This document shows, piece by piece, positions 33,244-41,710 of a stretch of 64,000 bases of DNA (position 1 is its first letter; each line of letters opens with the position of its first letter). Source of the DNA: Bacillus sp. FJAT-14578. GTDB taxonomy: Bacteria > Bacillota > Bacilli > Bacillales > Bacillaceae_H. The DNA lies in NCBI RefSeq assembly GCF_000504165.1, contig NZ_KI632508.1:62001-126000 (forward strand). The letters run 5' to 3'. The translations under genes were made by a program, and so were the position numbers. A model generated the notes under the pieces. It was given only the letters and a program-made list of their open reading frames with translations, searched no databases and was not told the DNA's origin.

Positions 33244-34101
33244 ATGAAAAAAGGCTTAATCGCATTAACAACAGCTGCAAGTATGATCGCTCTTACAGCC
33301 TGTAACGGCGGAGGCGGAGAATCTGAAGTAGTCGTCGAAACAAAAGCCGGCAACATTACGAAAGATGAACTTTACAACGCATTAAAAGATCGTTTAGGCG
33401 ATGAAACAGTCCGCGATTTAGTGGATGAAAAGGTTCTAGGCGAAAAATATAAAGTAACGGATAAAGAAGTCGATCAAGAACTTGAAAGCTTAAAAGAGCA
33501 GTATGGACAGCAATTTGAAGCTGCCATTCAGCAAAATGGTGTAGACCAAGTTAAGCGTATGCTAAAAATTGATCTTCTTCGCGAAAAGGCTGCAACAGCA
33601 GATATTAAAGTAACAGATAAGGAACTAAAAGAAGCTTACGATGCCAAAAAGCCTGAAGTAAAAGCGAGTCACATCTTAGTTCAAGACGAAAAAACGGCGC
33701 AAGAAGTAAAAGCCAAATTAGATAAAGGCGAAGATTTTGCTAAGCTTGCAAAAGAATATTCACAAGATCCCGGTTCTGCAGAAAACGGCGGAGACTTAGG
33801 ATTCTTCGGTCCTGGCAAAATGGTTCCTGAATTTGAAGAAGCTGCTTATAAGCTGAAAAAGGGCGAAGTAAGTGCACCGGTTAAATCTTCATTTGGTTAC
33901 CACATCATCAAAGTAACAGACAAGAAAGAATTAAAACCATTCGAAGAAATGAAAGCCGAACTGGAAAAGGAAATCAAACGCTCAAAGCTTGATCCGGAAA
34001 AACTTCAAAAAGCAGTAGAAGAGGAAATGAAAGCAGCTAAAGTCGAGGTAAAAGACGAAGACTTGAAAGATGCATTCGAAACGTCCGAAGCTCAAAAATA
34101 A
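33244..34101 (+). CDS. prsA: foldase lipoprotein PrsA
   Basis: PrsA is the membrane-anchored parvulin-type peptidyl-prolyl isomerase that folds exported proteins outside the membrane. The 285-residue protein has a lipobox LTAC with lipidated Cys20, a helical N-domain, and a parvulin domain (VKASHILVQDEKTAQEV, GGDLGFFGPGKMVPEFEEAAY, SSFGYHIIKV). AAGTAGGAG precedes the ATG. In B. subtilis ScoC represses prsA-related secretion genes nearby. A family A element begins 2 bp after the stop. Confidence 0.96.
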   Translation: MKKGLIALTTAASMIALTACNGGGGESEVVVETKAGNITKDELYNALKDRLGDETVRDLVDEKVLGEKYKVTDKEVDQELESLKEQYGQQFEAAIQQNGVDQVKRMLKIDLLREKAATADIKVTDKELKEAYDAKKPEVKASHILVQDEKTAQEVKAKLDKGEDFAKLAKEYSQDPGSAENGGDLGFFGPGKMVPEFEEAAYKLKKGEVSAPVKSSFGYHIIKVTDKKELKPFEEMKAELEKEIKRSKLDPEKLQKAVEEEMKAAKVEVKDEDLKDAFETSEAQK

Positions 34102-34102
34102 A

Positions 34103-34253
34103 GAGGATGTGTCAAAAGGGTAAAAATCACCCTTTTGACATATCCGCCTGAAAGGCCCCGTCATGAAAATCCAGTAAAATCAAGGATTTCGTAACGGGGC
34201 CTTTCAGTAAAAATCCATTTTTACGATTGATTAGAGGCTTATGGGACAGCCTC
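34103..34253 (+). repeat. MITE-like repeat family A, copy 4 (full length, 151 bp)
   Basis: Same ends and length as copy 3. First hairpin TCAAAAGGGT / ACCCTTTTGA; second CTGAAAGGCCCCGT / ACGGGGCCTTTCAG with inner GAAAATCC / GGATTTC and AGTAAAATCAA loop; tail ending ATGGGACAGCCTC. It begins 1 nt after the prsA stop codon and probably terminates prsA. Confidence 0.8.
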
Positions 34254-34286
34254 ATTCCCTTTCATAATCCATCTGCATCAAACATA

Positions 34287-34481
34287 TTACATGGAGCTGC
34301 TTTCGTTGATCTGTTTTCTTTTTTCACGCTCTACTTCCATACGCTGTATATAGACCTGTCCCTCTTTTTCAATATAAACATCATCGATTTCACGTTCTTT
34401 TTGCCCTGTGCGAATCGCCATAAAACCGCTGAAGAAAATTCCCATGACAACTAAATAGACCCAAAAAGGTAATGTAAGCAT
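34287..34481 (-). CDS. yhaL: sporulation protein YhaL
   Basis: A 64-residue protein with one N-terminal membrane helix (about 5-23) and a charged C-terminal tail (REIDDVYIEKEGQVYIQRM). It corresponds to B. subtilis YhaL in size, plan and position beside prsA. The ATG at 34481 is used; an upstream ATG overlaps the AGGGGG ribosome binding site. A sigma-E-like pair (TCATAAA, 14 nt, CATATATT) lies at 34521-34550 on the minus strand. Function unknown. Confidence 0.75.
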   Translation of the reverse strand: MLTLPFWVYLVVMGIFFSGFMAIRTGQKEREIDDVYIEKEGQVYIQRMEVEREKRKQINESSSM

Positions 34482-34555
34482 CTTCAACATCCCCCTGATT
34501 TTCCATTGCTATTTATCATCAATATATGTACAGGAAAGGAATTTTATGACAAGCC

Positions 34556-35497
34556 TTATTCAATATTCGGTTTATAAAAAGCACGGTTATCCAAGGCAAA
34601 TACTCTTTCTGTATACTCCCCTGGCTTCACCCGTTCGAGTGCCCGGTCCAGCATATTCATCTTTGCGTCAATGTTATCAATAAGATGAAGCATTTCCGCT
34701 TCTTTGATCAGAGGAGGCTTCGGACTGCCCCATTCTGCTTTTCCATGATGCGACAACACAAGATGCTGCAGAAGCATCACTTCTTCTCCTTCAATGCCCA
34801 TCTCGTCTGCCATCTTCCCGATTTCACTTACCATAATGGAAATGTGGCCAAGTAAATTGCCTTCAATGGTATAGGAAGCTGATACCGGACCAGACAACTC
34901 TATGACCTTTCCTAAGTCATGCAAAATGACACCGGCATATAATAAATCGCGATTTAAAGATGGGTACAGTTCAGCGATTGCCTTCGCCAGTTGAAGCATC
35001 GATACAACATGGTAAGCCAAACCGGATACAAACTCATGATGGTTTTTCGTAGCTGCTGGATATTCCAAAAAAGCAGCCTGGTATTTATTTAAAAGTTGTC
35101 GGGTAATACGTTGAATATTAGAGTTTTTCATTTCAAAGATGAACTGGGTAATCGTTTCGATCATTTCTTCCCTTTTTATCGGCGCTGTTTCTAAAAAATC
35201 GGATATGTTGACAGTTTCATTTGCCTGTGCAGGGCGAATATGGCGGATTTTCAGCTGGTTTCTCCCCCGGTAGCTCATAATATCCCCAGCAATCCGTACG
35301 ATTTTTTGCGGAGCGTAATGCCCTTCATCTTCAGGAGAAGCATCCCATAGCTTCGCTTCAATTTCTCCTGTCTTATCTTGTAAAATTAATGTCAAAAATG
35401 GTTTTCCATTGCTCGCAATCCCCTTTGTAGATGATTTAACGAGTAAATATACATCTACCTGCTCGCCTACCTCATAATAGACAATCCCTTTTTTCAC
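34556..35497 (-). CDS. yhaM: 3'-5' exoribonuclease YhaM
   Basis: YhaM degrades RNA and single-stranded DNA from the 3' end. The 313-residue protein has an N-terminal OB fold (VDVYLLVKSSTKGIASNGKP to IRHIRPA) and a C-terminal HD domain with HHEFVSGLAYH, the HD motif VILHDLGKV and LSHHGKAEWG. A GTG at 35497 after GGGAGGGG matches the B. subtilis N-terminus (KGIVYYEVGEQVD). In B. subtilis it is in an operon with yhaN and yhaO; both are absent here and the next gene is yhaP. Confidence 0.93.
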   Translation of the reverse strand: MKKGIVYYEVGEQVDVYLLVKSSTKGIASNGKPFLTLILQDKTGEIEAKLWDASPEDEGHYAPQKIVRIAGDIMSYRGRNQLKIRHIRPAQANETVNISDFLETAPIKREEMIETITQFIFEMKNSNIQRITRQLLNKYQAAFLEYPAATKNHHEFVSGLAYHVVSMLQLAKAIAELYPSLNRDLLYAGVILHDLGKVIELSGPVSASYTIEGNLLGHISIMVSEIGKMADEMGIEGEEVMLLQHLVLSHHGKAEWGSPKPPLIKEAEMLHLIDNIDAKMNMLDRALERVKPGEYTERVFALDNRAFYKPNIE

Positions 35498-35601
35498 AGT
35501 TGTCCCCTCCCTGGATCGTTTCAATCGTGTTTACTTATAGCATAACGCTTTTACGATGATTTACACAACATATGTGCGAAGAGAATACGATTTTTTACAA
35601 C

Positions 35602-35642
35602 AAACGGCTCAAAAGGAACTTGTTGGTTTCTTTTGAGCCGTT
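35602..35642 (-). terminator. terminator after yhaP
   Basis: AACGGCTCAAAAG pairs with CTTTTGAGCCGTT around a 15-nt loop, with T-rich sequence after it on the minus strand. Confidence 0.75.
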
Positions 35643-35648
35643 CATTTA

Positions 35649-35692
35649 TCCCGCATTAACGGGCAGTAACACCCCCACTGATGGAAGTTCCC
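35649..35692 (+). repeat. family C repeat, half copy
   Basis: CCCGCATTAACGGGCAGTAA followed by CCCCCACTGATGGAAGTT; ends 1 bp before the yhaP stop codon. Same left end as 28375 and 61438. Confidence 0.5.
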
Positions 35693-35693
35693 T

Positions 35694-36941
35694 TTATTTT
35701 TCCTTTGTTAACAGGAATGCTTTTTTAATATCCTTTAACGATGAAGATTGTCCATACATAAGGACACCTCCTTTATAAACCCTGGCACCGAATATCGATA
35801 GCAAGATGATCGTGCCGGTAAGCAGAAGAATAGATAAAATAATTTCCCATGGCGGTACGGTTAACATTCCTACGCGTAAAAACATGATCATAGGGGTAAA
35901 GAATGGGATGAATGATGTTATCTTAATAAACGAGGCTTCCGGCTTGCCCAATCCAAACATCGCAATTAAAAAAGCACCTACGATCAGCAGTGTCATTGGT
36001 GTTATCATTGGCTGCACATCCTCCGTCCGGCTGACGAGGGATCCTAGAAAGGCGGCCAGCGTCGCAAACAACAAGTAGCCCAATATAAAAAAGAGAACCG
36101 CATACATTATTGTTCCAATCGGGATTTCACTCACTGCCATTGAGCCCGCAAATCCTCTAATTTCGGATAGATTTTGCTTGAAAGAAGCATATCCAACTAG
36201 TAAAATCACAGACAACTGCGTCAAACTCAAAAGTGCCACGCCTAAGATTTTAGCAAACATTTGGGTAACAGGAGACACACTTGATACTAGAATTTCCATA
36301 ACTCTGGATGATTTTTCAGTCGCCACTTCCATCGCAATCATACTTCCATACATAATGACATTTACATAAATAATGAACAATAAAATGTAGACAAGACCTC
36401 TCGCCTGATCCAGCTCTTCTTCTGTTTTGGCCTCCTTAACGAGCGCTTTCTGGTGAAACTCGACAGGAGCATACAATTGCTCGATTTGCTCAGAAGTCAG
36501 CCCCATTTCCGCCGTAGCAATTGATACTTTTGTTTGCTGCAATGCATTTTGCAACACATTGATTATGTCAGAATCGGTCAGAGATCTGGCTTTATAAATT
36601 CCTCTTGGTAACCCTTGTGAATCATTTTCCATCAAGAGATATCCTGTAATCTCTTCTTTTTCAACCGCCTTGGCAGCATCTGTTTCAGCTTCATACTCTG
36701 TCAGCTTGAACGTAGAATCAAAACTTGCAACTTGCTCTTTAAACGGGTTATAAAGCTCGTTCGCCGAATCAACGATACCAATCTGAACCGACTTACTATC
36801 CTTTTCAAAGAAATTAATAATGTTATTTATGTTGGTGATTCCGATAAGAATGAGAGCCGTAATAATGGTGGTGAAAACAAAAGACTTTGTTTTCAGCTTT
36901 TGAATATATGTGTGAAAAAGGATAATCCAAAACTTACTCAA
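35694..36941 (-). CDS. yhaP: ABC transporter permease YhaP (NatB-like)
   Basis: This 415-residue ABC-2-type exporter permease has an N-terminal TM helix (about 15-40), a large extracytoplasmic domain (about 45-170) and five to six C-terminal TM helices. AMEVATEKSSRVMEILVSSVSPVTQMFAKILG is the typical NatB/YhaP coupling segment. The start is probably TTG at 36941, overlapping the yhaQ stop, with AGGTAGGTG upstream; a GTG at 36950 is the alternative. It works with YhaQ; the related NatAB exports Na+, but the substrate here is unknown. Confidence 0.88.
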   Translation of the reverse strand: MSKFWIILFHTYIQKLKTKSFVFTTIITALILIGITNINNIINFFEKDSKSVQIGIVDSANELYNPFKEQVASFDSTFKLTEYEAETDAAKAVEKEEITGYLLMENDSQGLPRGIYKARSLTDSDIINVLQNALQQTKVSIATAEMGLTSEQIEQLYAPVEFHQKALVKEAKTEEELDQARGLVYILLFIIYVNVIMYGSMIAMEVATEKSSRVMEILVSSVSPVTQMFAKILGVALLSLTQLSVILLVGYASFKQNLSEIRGFAGSMAVSEIPIGTIMYAVLFFILGYLLFATLAAFLGSLVSRTEDVQPMITPMTLLIVGAFLIAMFGLGKPEASFIKITSFIPFFTPMIMFLRVGMLTVPPWEIILSILLLTGTIILLSIFGARVYKGGVLMYGQSSSLKDIKKAFLLTKEK

Positions 36942-37833
36942 AAGAAGCACCTACCTTTTCGATGAAAATATCATTCAAAGAAGGCTCTTCCAATACAAAT
37001 TTCCTGACAAACGTCATGTGGGACAACGCTGTAAAGATCTTCTGAGAGACTTCTTCATTTTCGATTTGCAGTTCAAGGCCCTCGGCTGTTTTTTTCCATT
37101 TCGTAACCCCATCCAGATGCTGAAGCCTGTCTAAATCTCCCTGCGCATGAACGATGACATTCTTTTTTCCGAATGCCCGCTTTATATCCGCCAACTTTCC
37201 ATGAACAACCGGTTTTCCATGATGCATAATGCATAGGCTTTCACACATCTCTTCTACATGCTCCATTCGATGACTGGAAAAAACGATGGTCGTGCCCTGT
37301 TCTTTTAAGTCGAGTACAGCCTCTTTCAACAACTCTACGTTAACAGGGTCCAATCCGCTGAATGGCTCGTCTAGAATTAGGAGCTGCGGTCGATGGATAA
37401 CAGACGCGATGAATTGAATTTTTTGCTGATTCCCTTTGGATAATTCCTCCACCTTCTTATTCGCATATTGAGGTATTTTAAATCGCTCCAGCCACTGTTC
37501 CATTTCCACCAAAAGGCTTTTCTTGCTCATTCCGCGCAAACGCCCTAAATAAATAAGCTGGTCTTTCACCTTTAATTTTGGATACAGCCCTCTCTCCTCA
37601 GGTAAATAACCGATTAAATGGCTTTTTTCATATGTAATTTTTTGTTCGTCCCACAGTATCGCACCTTCCGTCGGTTCAAGCAACCCCAAAATCATTCGAA
37701 ATGTTGTTGTTTTCCCAGCCCCATTGGCACCTAAAAACCCAAACATTTCCTTTTTCGGAATTTGTAAAGTTAGATCATCTACCGCTGTAAACGAACCGAA
37801 CCTTTTAGTCACGTGATTAATTACTAAAGACAT
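36934..37833 (-). CDS. yhaQ: ABC transporter ATP-binding protein YhaQ (NatA-like)
   Basis: The 299-residue ATPase partner of YhaP has Walker A GANGAGKTT, signature LSKGNQQKI, Walker B LLILDEPFSGLDPVN and H-loop SSHRME, plus a C-terminal accessory domain (from about 215). GAGG within CTAGGAGGG precedes the ATG. The two genes overlap, so coupling is tight. Confidence 0.92.
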   Translation of the reverse strand: MSLVINHVTKRFGSFTAVDDLTLQIPKKEMFGFLGANGAGKTTTFRMILGLLEPTEGAILWDEQKITYEKSHLIGYLPEERGLYPKLKVKDQLIYLGRLRGMSKKSLLVEMEQWLERFKIPQYANKKVEELSKGNQQKIQFIASVIHRPQLLILDEPFSGLDPVNVELLKEAVLDLKEQGTTIVFSSHRMEHVEEMCESLCIMHHGKPVVHGKLADIKRAFGKKNVIVHAQGDLDRLQHLDGVTKWKKTAEGLELQIENEEVSQKIFTALSHMTFVRKFVLEEPSLNDIFIEKVGASFE

Positions 37834-37963
37834 TTTTTCCCTCCTAGATGTGGATTTATATAGTATTACGAATTAATGGAAAAAAATGTTTCAAAAGAAT
37901 GCCGGCAGGAGAATATCGATAACATGAGAATATTGTATTCATAGAAAGATAGGAGGATGAATA

Positions 37964-38149
37964 ATGGGCGTTTATACATTAACCGTGTTTGAGCAAAACG
38001 GGGAAAAACTGCTTGATGAAACATTTGAGGCGACAAACGATAGCGAAGCAAAAAAAGCCGGGGAAGCAAGACTGCAAGACCTCAATTTCATAGATAAAAC
38101 ACACCGCTGCACTTCCCCGACCGGAAAACTGTTACTCTTTCATCGCTAA
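37964..38149 (+). CDS. yhzD: YhzD-like small protein
   Basis: A 61-residue soluble protein (YTLTVFEQNGEKLLDETFEA, ending CTSPTGKLLLFHR) matching the YhzD family, which sits next to yhaR/yhaQ in B. subtilis. GGAGGATGAATA precedes the ATG. Function unknown. A family A element begins 1 nt after its stop codon. Confidence 0.8.
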   Translation: MGVYTLTVFEQNGEKLLDETFEATNDSEAKKAGEARLQDLNFIDKTHRCTSPTGKLLLFHR

Positions 38150-38150
38150 A

Positions 38151-38302
38151 GAGGATGACTTGAAAGGTATAAAAAGCATACCTTTCGAGTCATCCTTCTG
38201 AAAGGACCCTTCATGAGAACCTAGTAAATTCAAAGTTTCAGTGACGGGGCCTTTCAGTAAAAAACATTTTTATGGCCTGTTTATGACTTTTGGGACAGCC
38301 GC
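38151..38302 (+). repeat. MITE-like repeat family A, copy 5 (152 bp)
   Basis: GAGGATGACTTGAAAGGTAT / ATACCTTTCGAGTCATCC first hairpin, CTGAAAGGACCC / GGGGCCTTTCAG second hairpin, tail GGCCTGTTTATGACTTTTGG and end GGGACAGCCGC. It starts 1 nt after the yhzD stop and ends 8 bp before the yhaR stop, so it can terminate both. Confidence 0.75.
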
Positions 38303-38310
38303 TTTCACCA

Positions 38311-39084
38311 TCATCTTCCTGCAAACATAGGAATCCTTTTTTCTAAAAACGCCTGTATTCCTTCATGGTGGTCTTTCGTATCTCTCATTTTTGCTTGTCC
38401 TTTCGTTTCCATCTTCAATACATGCTGAAGTTCTGAAACGGTTTGCTGCATGTACAGCTGTTTCGTTTCTTTCATGGCCAGTACGGGCTTTCTCCCCCAT
38501 TGTTCTAACTTGCGCTGGACGGCTTGCTCCACATCCGCTATTGCTTCATCTATCATTCCAATTCGCTTTGCTTCCGTTCCCGACAACACATCTCCATTCC
38601 AGATAATACGCTTTGCCTGATGGACACCTAAGCGCTCCTTCAAAAAGTAATGCGCTCCCCCATCAGGGATTAATCCGATGCCGATAAAGTTCATGGCTAT
38701 TTTGGCTTTTTCCTCTGCAATGACATGATCACATGCGAGAGCCATGCTAAGGCCAAGACCTGCAGCCGAACCGTGGATAGCCGCAATCGTCAGCTGCGGC
38801 ATCGTATACAGAGCCAAAATGACATTCCCAATGGTCTCCATGATGTTCGAAAACATCTCTCCCGTTTCCGGCACCGTCATCATTTTAATATCGCCGCCAG
38901 CTGAAAAAGCTTTTCCCTTCCCTTCCAACACAAGAAAATCCGCCGGGCTTTTCTTCACTTCATCTAACGCTCCAAGGATTTGTTCGAGCATTTCTTTATT
39001 TAATGCATTAAATGATTGTGGACGATTTAAAGTTAAGACAGCTAATCGATCTCTATATGTCAGTTCAACTAAACGCTCTTTCAT
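38311..39084 (-). CDS. yhaR: enoyl-CoA hydratase/isomerase family protein YhaR
   Basis: This 257-residue crotonase-fold protein matches B. subtilis YhaR by neighbours (yhaPQ). The oxyanion-hole region is AAIHGSAAGLGLSMALACD, but Ser replaces the first hydratase glutamate, and the second glutamate position reads NFIGIGLIPDGGA with Gly. Asp in PDGG remains, which in some family members serves isomerisation. A plain hydratase activity is therefore doubtful. The ATG at 39084 follows GGAGAGGTG. It lies 99 bp after an acyl-CoA ligase gene on the same strand. Confidence 0.85.
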   Translation of the reverse strand: MKERLVELTYRDRLAVLTLNRPQSFNALNKEMLEQILGALDEVKKSPADFLVLEGKGKAFSAGGDIKMMTVPETGEMFSNIMETIGNVILALYTMPQLTIAAIHGSAAGLGLSMALACDHVIAEEKAKIAMNFIGIGLIPDGGAHYFLKERLGVHQAKRIIWNGDVLSGTEAKRIGMIDEAIADVEQAVQRKLEQWGRKPVLAMKETKQLYMQQTVSELQHVLKMETKGQAKMRDTKDHHEGIQAFLEKRIPMFAGR

Positions 39085-39183
39085 CCTTAAACACCTCTCC
39101 TTTATTCTCTTCTGAAACCCCTGTTTTTTATGTCGCATTAACGATCACAAACTCCCGGGAGCTTCTTTTAGTGGATTTTATGA

Positions 39184-40803
39184 TTAGGATTTTGATTGAT
39201 AATGATCTATAACTTGATTACGCAATGTTCGCTTTAGAAACTTTCCTACGGATGTTTTCGGAATTTCACCCAAAAACAAAATATCATCGGGTATCCACCA
39301 TTTGGCAAATTGGGGCGCTAAAAACTGCAGCAATTCTTCTTTCGTTACCTCGTTTTGTGCATTCTCTTTCAACACCACACACGCAATGGGCCGTTCCTGC
39401 CATTGTTCATGGGGAATAGGTACGACGGCCGCTTCAAAGACAGATTCGTGAGCCATTAATGCATTCTCTAAATCAACGGAAGAAATCCACTCCCCGCCAC
39501 TTTTGATCAAATCTTTCGTTCGATCTACGATTTTAATAAATCCTTCTTCATCCACCGTTACTACGTCTCCTGTATAAAGCCATCCGTCGCGGAAAGCGTC
39601 ATGGCTGCGCTCGTCCTTATAATATTCAGAGGCAATCCACGGCCCCCTCAGCAGCAGCTCTCCCATCTCTTTTCCGTTCCATTCCACTTCTCCGTCTTTT
39701 CCGATTACTTTCATTTCAACCCCCGGAACAAGGAGACCTTGTTTTGCCTTATATTCATACTTTTCTTTATCCTCCAGATCGGACTGATAGCTCTTGAGAC
39801 GAGATAAAACGACAAGGGGACTTGTTTCTGTCATACCGTACGCATGGACAAAAGGAATATTAAATTTCTTTTCAAAACATTCAATAATGGCTTTCGGAGC
39901 AGCAGAACCCCCGCATAAAACGGATCTAAGACTGCTTGTATCATATGGTTTTTCTTCCAGTTCTTTGAGAAGGCCCATCCAAATGGTCGGGACACCTGCT
40001 GCGATCGTTACTTTCTCACTTTCAATCAATTCCGCCAACACTTTAGGCGTAAAAAATGGCCCTGGCATCACAAGGGTCGTCCCAAACCAAACCGCTGCGA
40101 AAGGCAGCCCCCAAGCATTAACATGAAACATCGGAACGACAGGCATGGCAATATCTGCCTCTGACACTGCCGCATTGTCTGCAAGCCCTAATGCCATACT
40201 GTGCAGTACGACAGAGCGATGTGAATACACCACTCCTTTTGGATTGCCGGTGGTGGCTGATGTATAACAAAGCCCGGCTGGTTCTTGTTCATTCATATCT
40301 TTACAAAATTCAAACTGTGGATTTCCTTGCTCAATAAATTGATCATAGTGGTAAACAGGATGAAGGTTCGTCTGCGGCAATTCTTCGCTGTCAGTCATCA
40401 CAATATAAGCTTCGACCGTTTGAAGATCATTCTTTATTTGTTCAAACAATGGTAAAAAACATTCATCAATAAGCAGGACTTTATCTTCTGCATGATTGAT
40501 AATATAGGCAATTTGCTTTGGATCTAAGCGTATATTAATCGTATGAAGCACTGCCCCCGCTCCGGGTATGGCAAAGTATGCTTCTAAGTGCCAATGATGA
40601 TTCCAAGCAAATGTCCCGACTTTGTCTCCCTTTTGAACTCCTAAATGTGACAACATGCTTGAAAGCTTTCTCGTTCTTTCGGCAATCTTACTATAAGATA
40701 AACGCTGGATTCCGCTTCCTGTTCGGGAAATCACTTTCTTTTTCGCAAAAAATTTCTCTGCTCTCTCCATCATGAGCGGAACAGTCAATTGAACATCCAT
40801 CAT
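39184..40803 (-). CDS. fatty acid-CoA ligase (AlkK-like)
   Basis: A 539-residue adenylate-forming enzyme that activates fatty acids to acyl-CoA. Motifs: CYTSATTGNPKGVVYSH (Ala replaces the usual Gly), AYGMTETSP, WLYTGDVVTVDEEGFIKIVDRTKD, and the C-terminal lysine in PKTSVGKFLKR. GGEWISSVDLE is typical of the medium/long-chain AlkK group rather than of LcfA/LcfB. The ATG at 40803 follows AAGGGGTG; two further upstream starts are possible. A cre-like site lies 24 bp upstream, and yhaR follows, giving a second ligase-crotonase pair in this window. Confidence 0.88.
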   Translation of the reverse strand: MMDVQLTVPLMMERAEKFFAKKKVISRTGSGIQRLSYSKIAERTRKLSSMLSHLGVQKGDKVGTFAWNHHWHLEAYFAIPGAGAVLHTINIRLDPKQIAYIINHAEDKVLLIDECFLPLFEQIKNDLQTVEAYIVMTDSEELPQTNLHPVYHYDQFIEQGNPQFEFCKDMNEQEPAGLCYTSATTGNPKGVVYSHRSVVLHSMALGLADNAAVSEADIAMPVVPMFHVNAWGLPFAAVWFGTTLVMPGPFFTPKVLAELIESEKVTIAAGVPTIWMGLLKELEEKPYDTSSLRSVLCGGSAAPKAIIECFEKKFNIPFVHAYGMTETSPLVVLSRLKSYQSDLEDKEKYEYKAKQGLLVPGVEMKVIGKDGEVEWNGKEMGELLLRGPWIASEYYKDERSHDAFRDGWLYTGDVVTVDEEGFIKIVDRTKDLIKSGGEWISSVDLENALMAHESVFEAAVVPIPHEQWQERPIACVVLKENAQNEVTKEELLQFLAPQFAKWWIPDDILFLGEIPKTSVGKFLKRTLRNQVIDHYQSKS

Positions 40804-40826
40804 CCCCATCACCCCTTACCAAAATA

Positions 40827-40840
40827 AGAAAACGCTTTCA
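40827..40840. promoter_or_regulatory. candidate cre (CcpA) site
   Basis: On the minus strand TGAAAGCGTTTTCT agrees with TGWAANCGNTNWCA in 13 of 14 positions (last base differs). It lies just upstream of the fatty acid-CoA ligase start, fitting repression by glucose. Confidence 0.45.
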
Positions 40841-41055
40841 TTTTTTTTGAAAAAGACTATCTGAACGATATTTATTATTTCGACGCAGGTTTTCCCATCC
40901 CTTCTATAATTAAAGCGAAACTTTAATGGGGGAGAAAACCGATAAATAAACATTTAAACCATTTCCATGTATGGGAAATGTCAAAACATCCGAAAATGCT
41001 AGTAATCATCAGCCGCACTTTTTTTACTCATCAAGAGCCAAACAGGAGGAGTGAC

Positions 41056-41532
41056 ATGGATTTAAATGGAGTAATGGCCAAGAGAAACGTTTATCAGCAG
41101 GAAGATCAATGGTACGTACTAGATGCAGAATTTTCATGGGATTTATCTATTTTAAAGCAAGAAGTATTTGTTTGTATGGAAAAAGAAGTTCATATCCCCG
41201 TCATTTTTTGCGATGTATGTGAAGCAAATAAAATCGTAGCTGAATTGGGTGAGGAAGAGGCGGAATATTTACAGTTTGCTTCGGGTATGTATTGGCGGGA
41301 AGTCGGGATTGTCTTTATCTTTCGATTCCATGAGTATCTTCCGTTAATGGAAACCATCTTTCATGAACTTCGCCACGTGATGCAAGAAGACATTCCTGAA
41401 TTACAATCTCACTTTGAATGGGATAAAAAAATTCCCTATGAACAACGAATCACCGAAAAAGATGCTTTCCATTATGCCAAAATATATTTGGATAAATATA
41501 TTCAGCAAAACCATCTATATAGATCGATTTAG
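41056..41532 (+). CDS. small HExxH-motif protein, putative metallopeptidase
   Basis: A 158-residue soluble protein of no family I recognise with confidence. It contains HELRH at residues 103-107 within TIFHELRHVMQE, a classical zinc-protease HExxH helix, and a C-terminal helix (DAFHYAKIYLDKYI) where a third ligand could lie (His or Glu). No signal peptide. The ATG at 41056 follows GGAGGAGTGAC; the open frame extends upstream without support. It is monocistronic, with a strong terminator overlapping its stop codon. Metal binding is inferred only from the motif. Confidence 0.7.
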   Translation: MDLNGVMAKRNVYQQEDQWYVLDAEFSWDLSILKQEVFVCMEKEVHIPVIFCDVCEANKIVAELGEEEAEYLQFASGMYWREVGIVFIFRFHEYLPLMETIFHELRHVMQEDIPELQSHFEWDKKIPYEQRITEKDAFHYAKIYLDKYIQQNHLYRSI

Positions 41533-41575
41533 AAAATTAGACATGACCAAAGAACGGTCATGTCTAATTTTCTAA
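41529..41575 (+). terminator. terminator of the HExxH gene
   Basis: TTAGAAAATTAGACATGACC pairs perfectly with GGTCATGTCTAATTTTCTAA around 7 nt; the stem includes the stop codon. Confidence 0.85.
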
Positions 41576-41640
41576 ACCTAAGCGGCTGCTCCTCGATGAG
41601 ATAAGGATATGTCAAGTTACTAAATAGAATACATATAGAA

Positions 41641-41688
41641 CAACCCCCATGGAGTTTATCGGTTTTACCGAATTCTCATGGGGGTTTC
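41641..41688 (-). terminator. hemZ terminator
   Basis: AACCCCCATG and CATGGGGGTT outer arms with an inner TCGG/CCGA hairpin, 23 bp after the hemZ stop. Confidence 0.8.
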
Positions 41689-41710
41689 TTTCGATAGCCT
41701 GTCGTATCTT

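Noticed and set aside
40978..41055. Longer N-terminus for the HExxH protein
   Set aside because: The extension has no ribosome binding site, whereas GGAGGAGTGAC sits just before the ATG at 41056.
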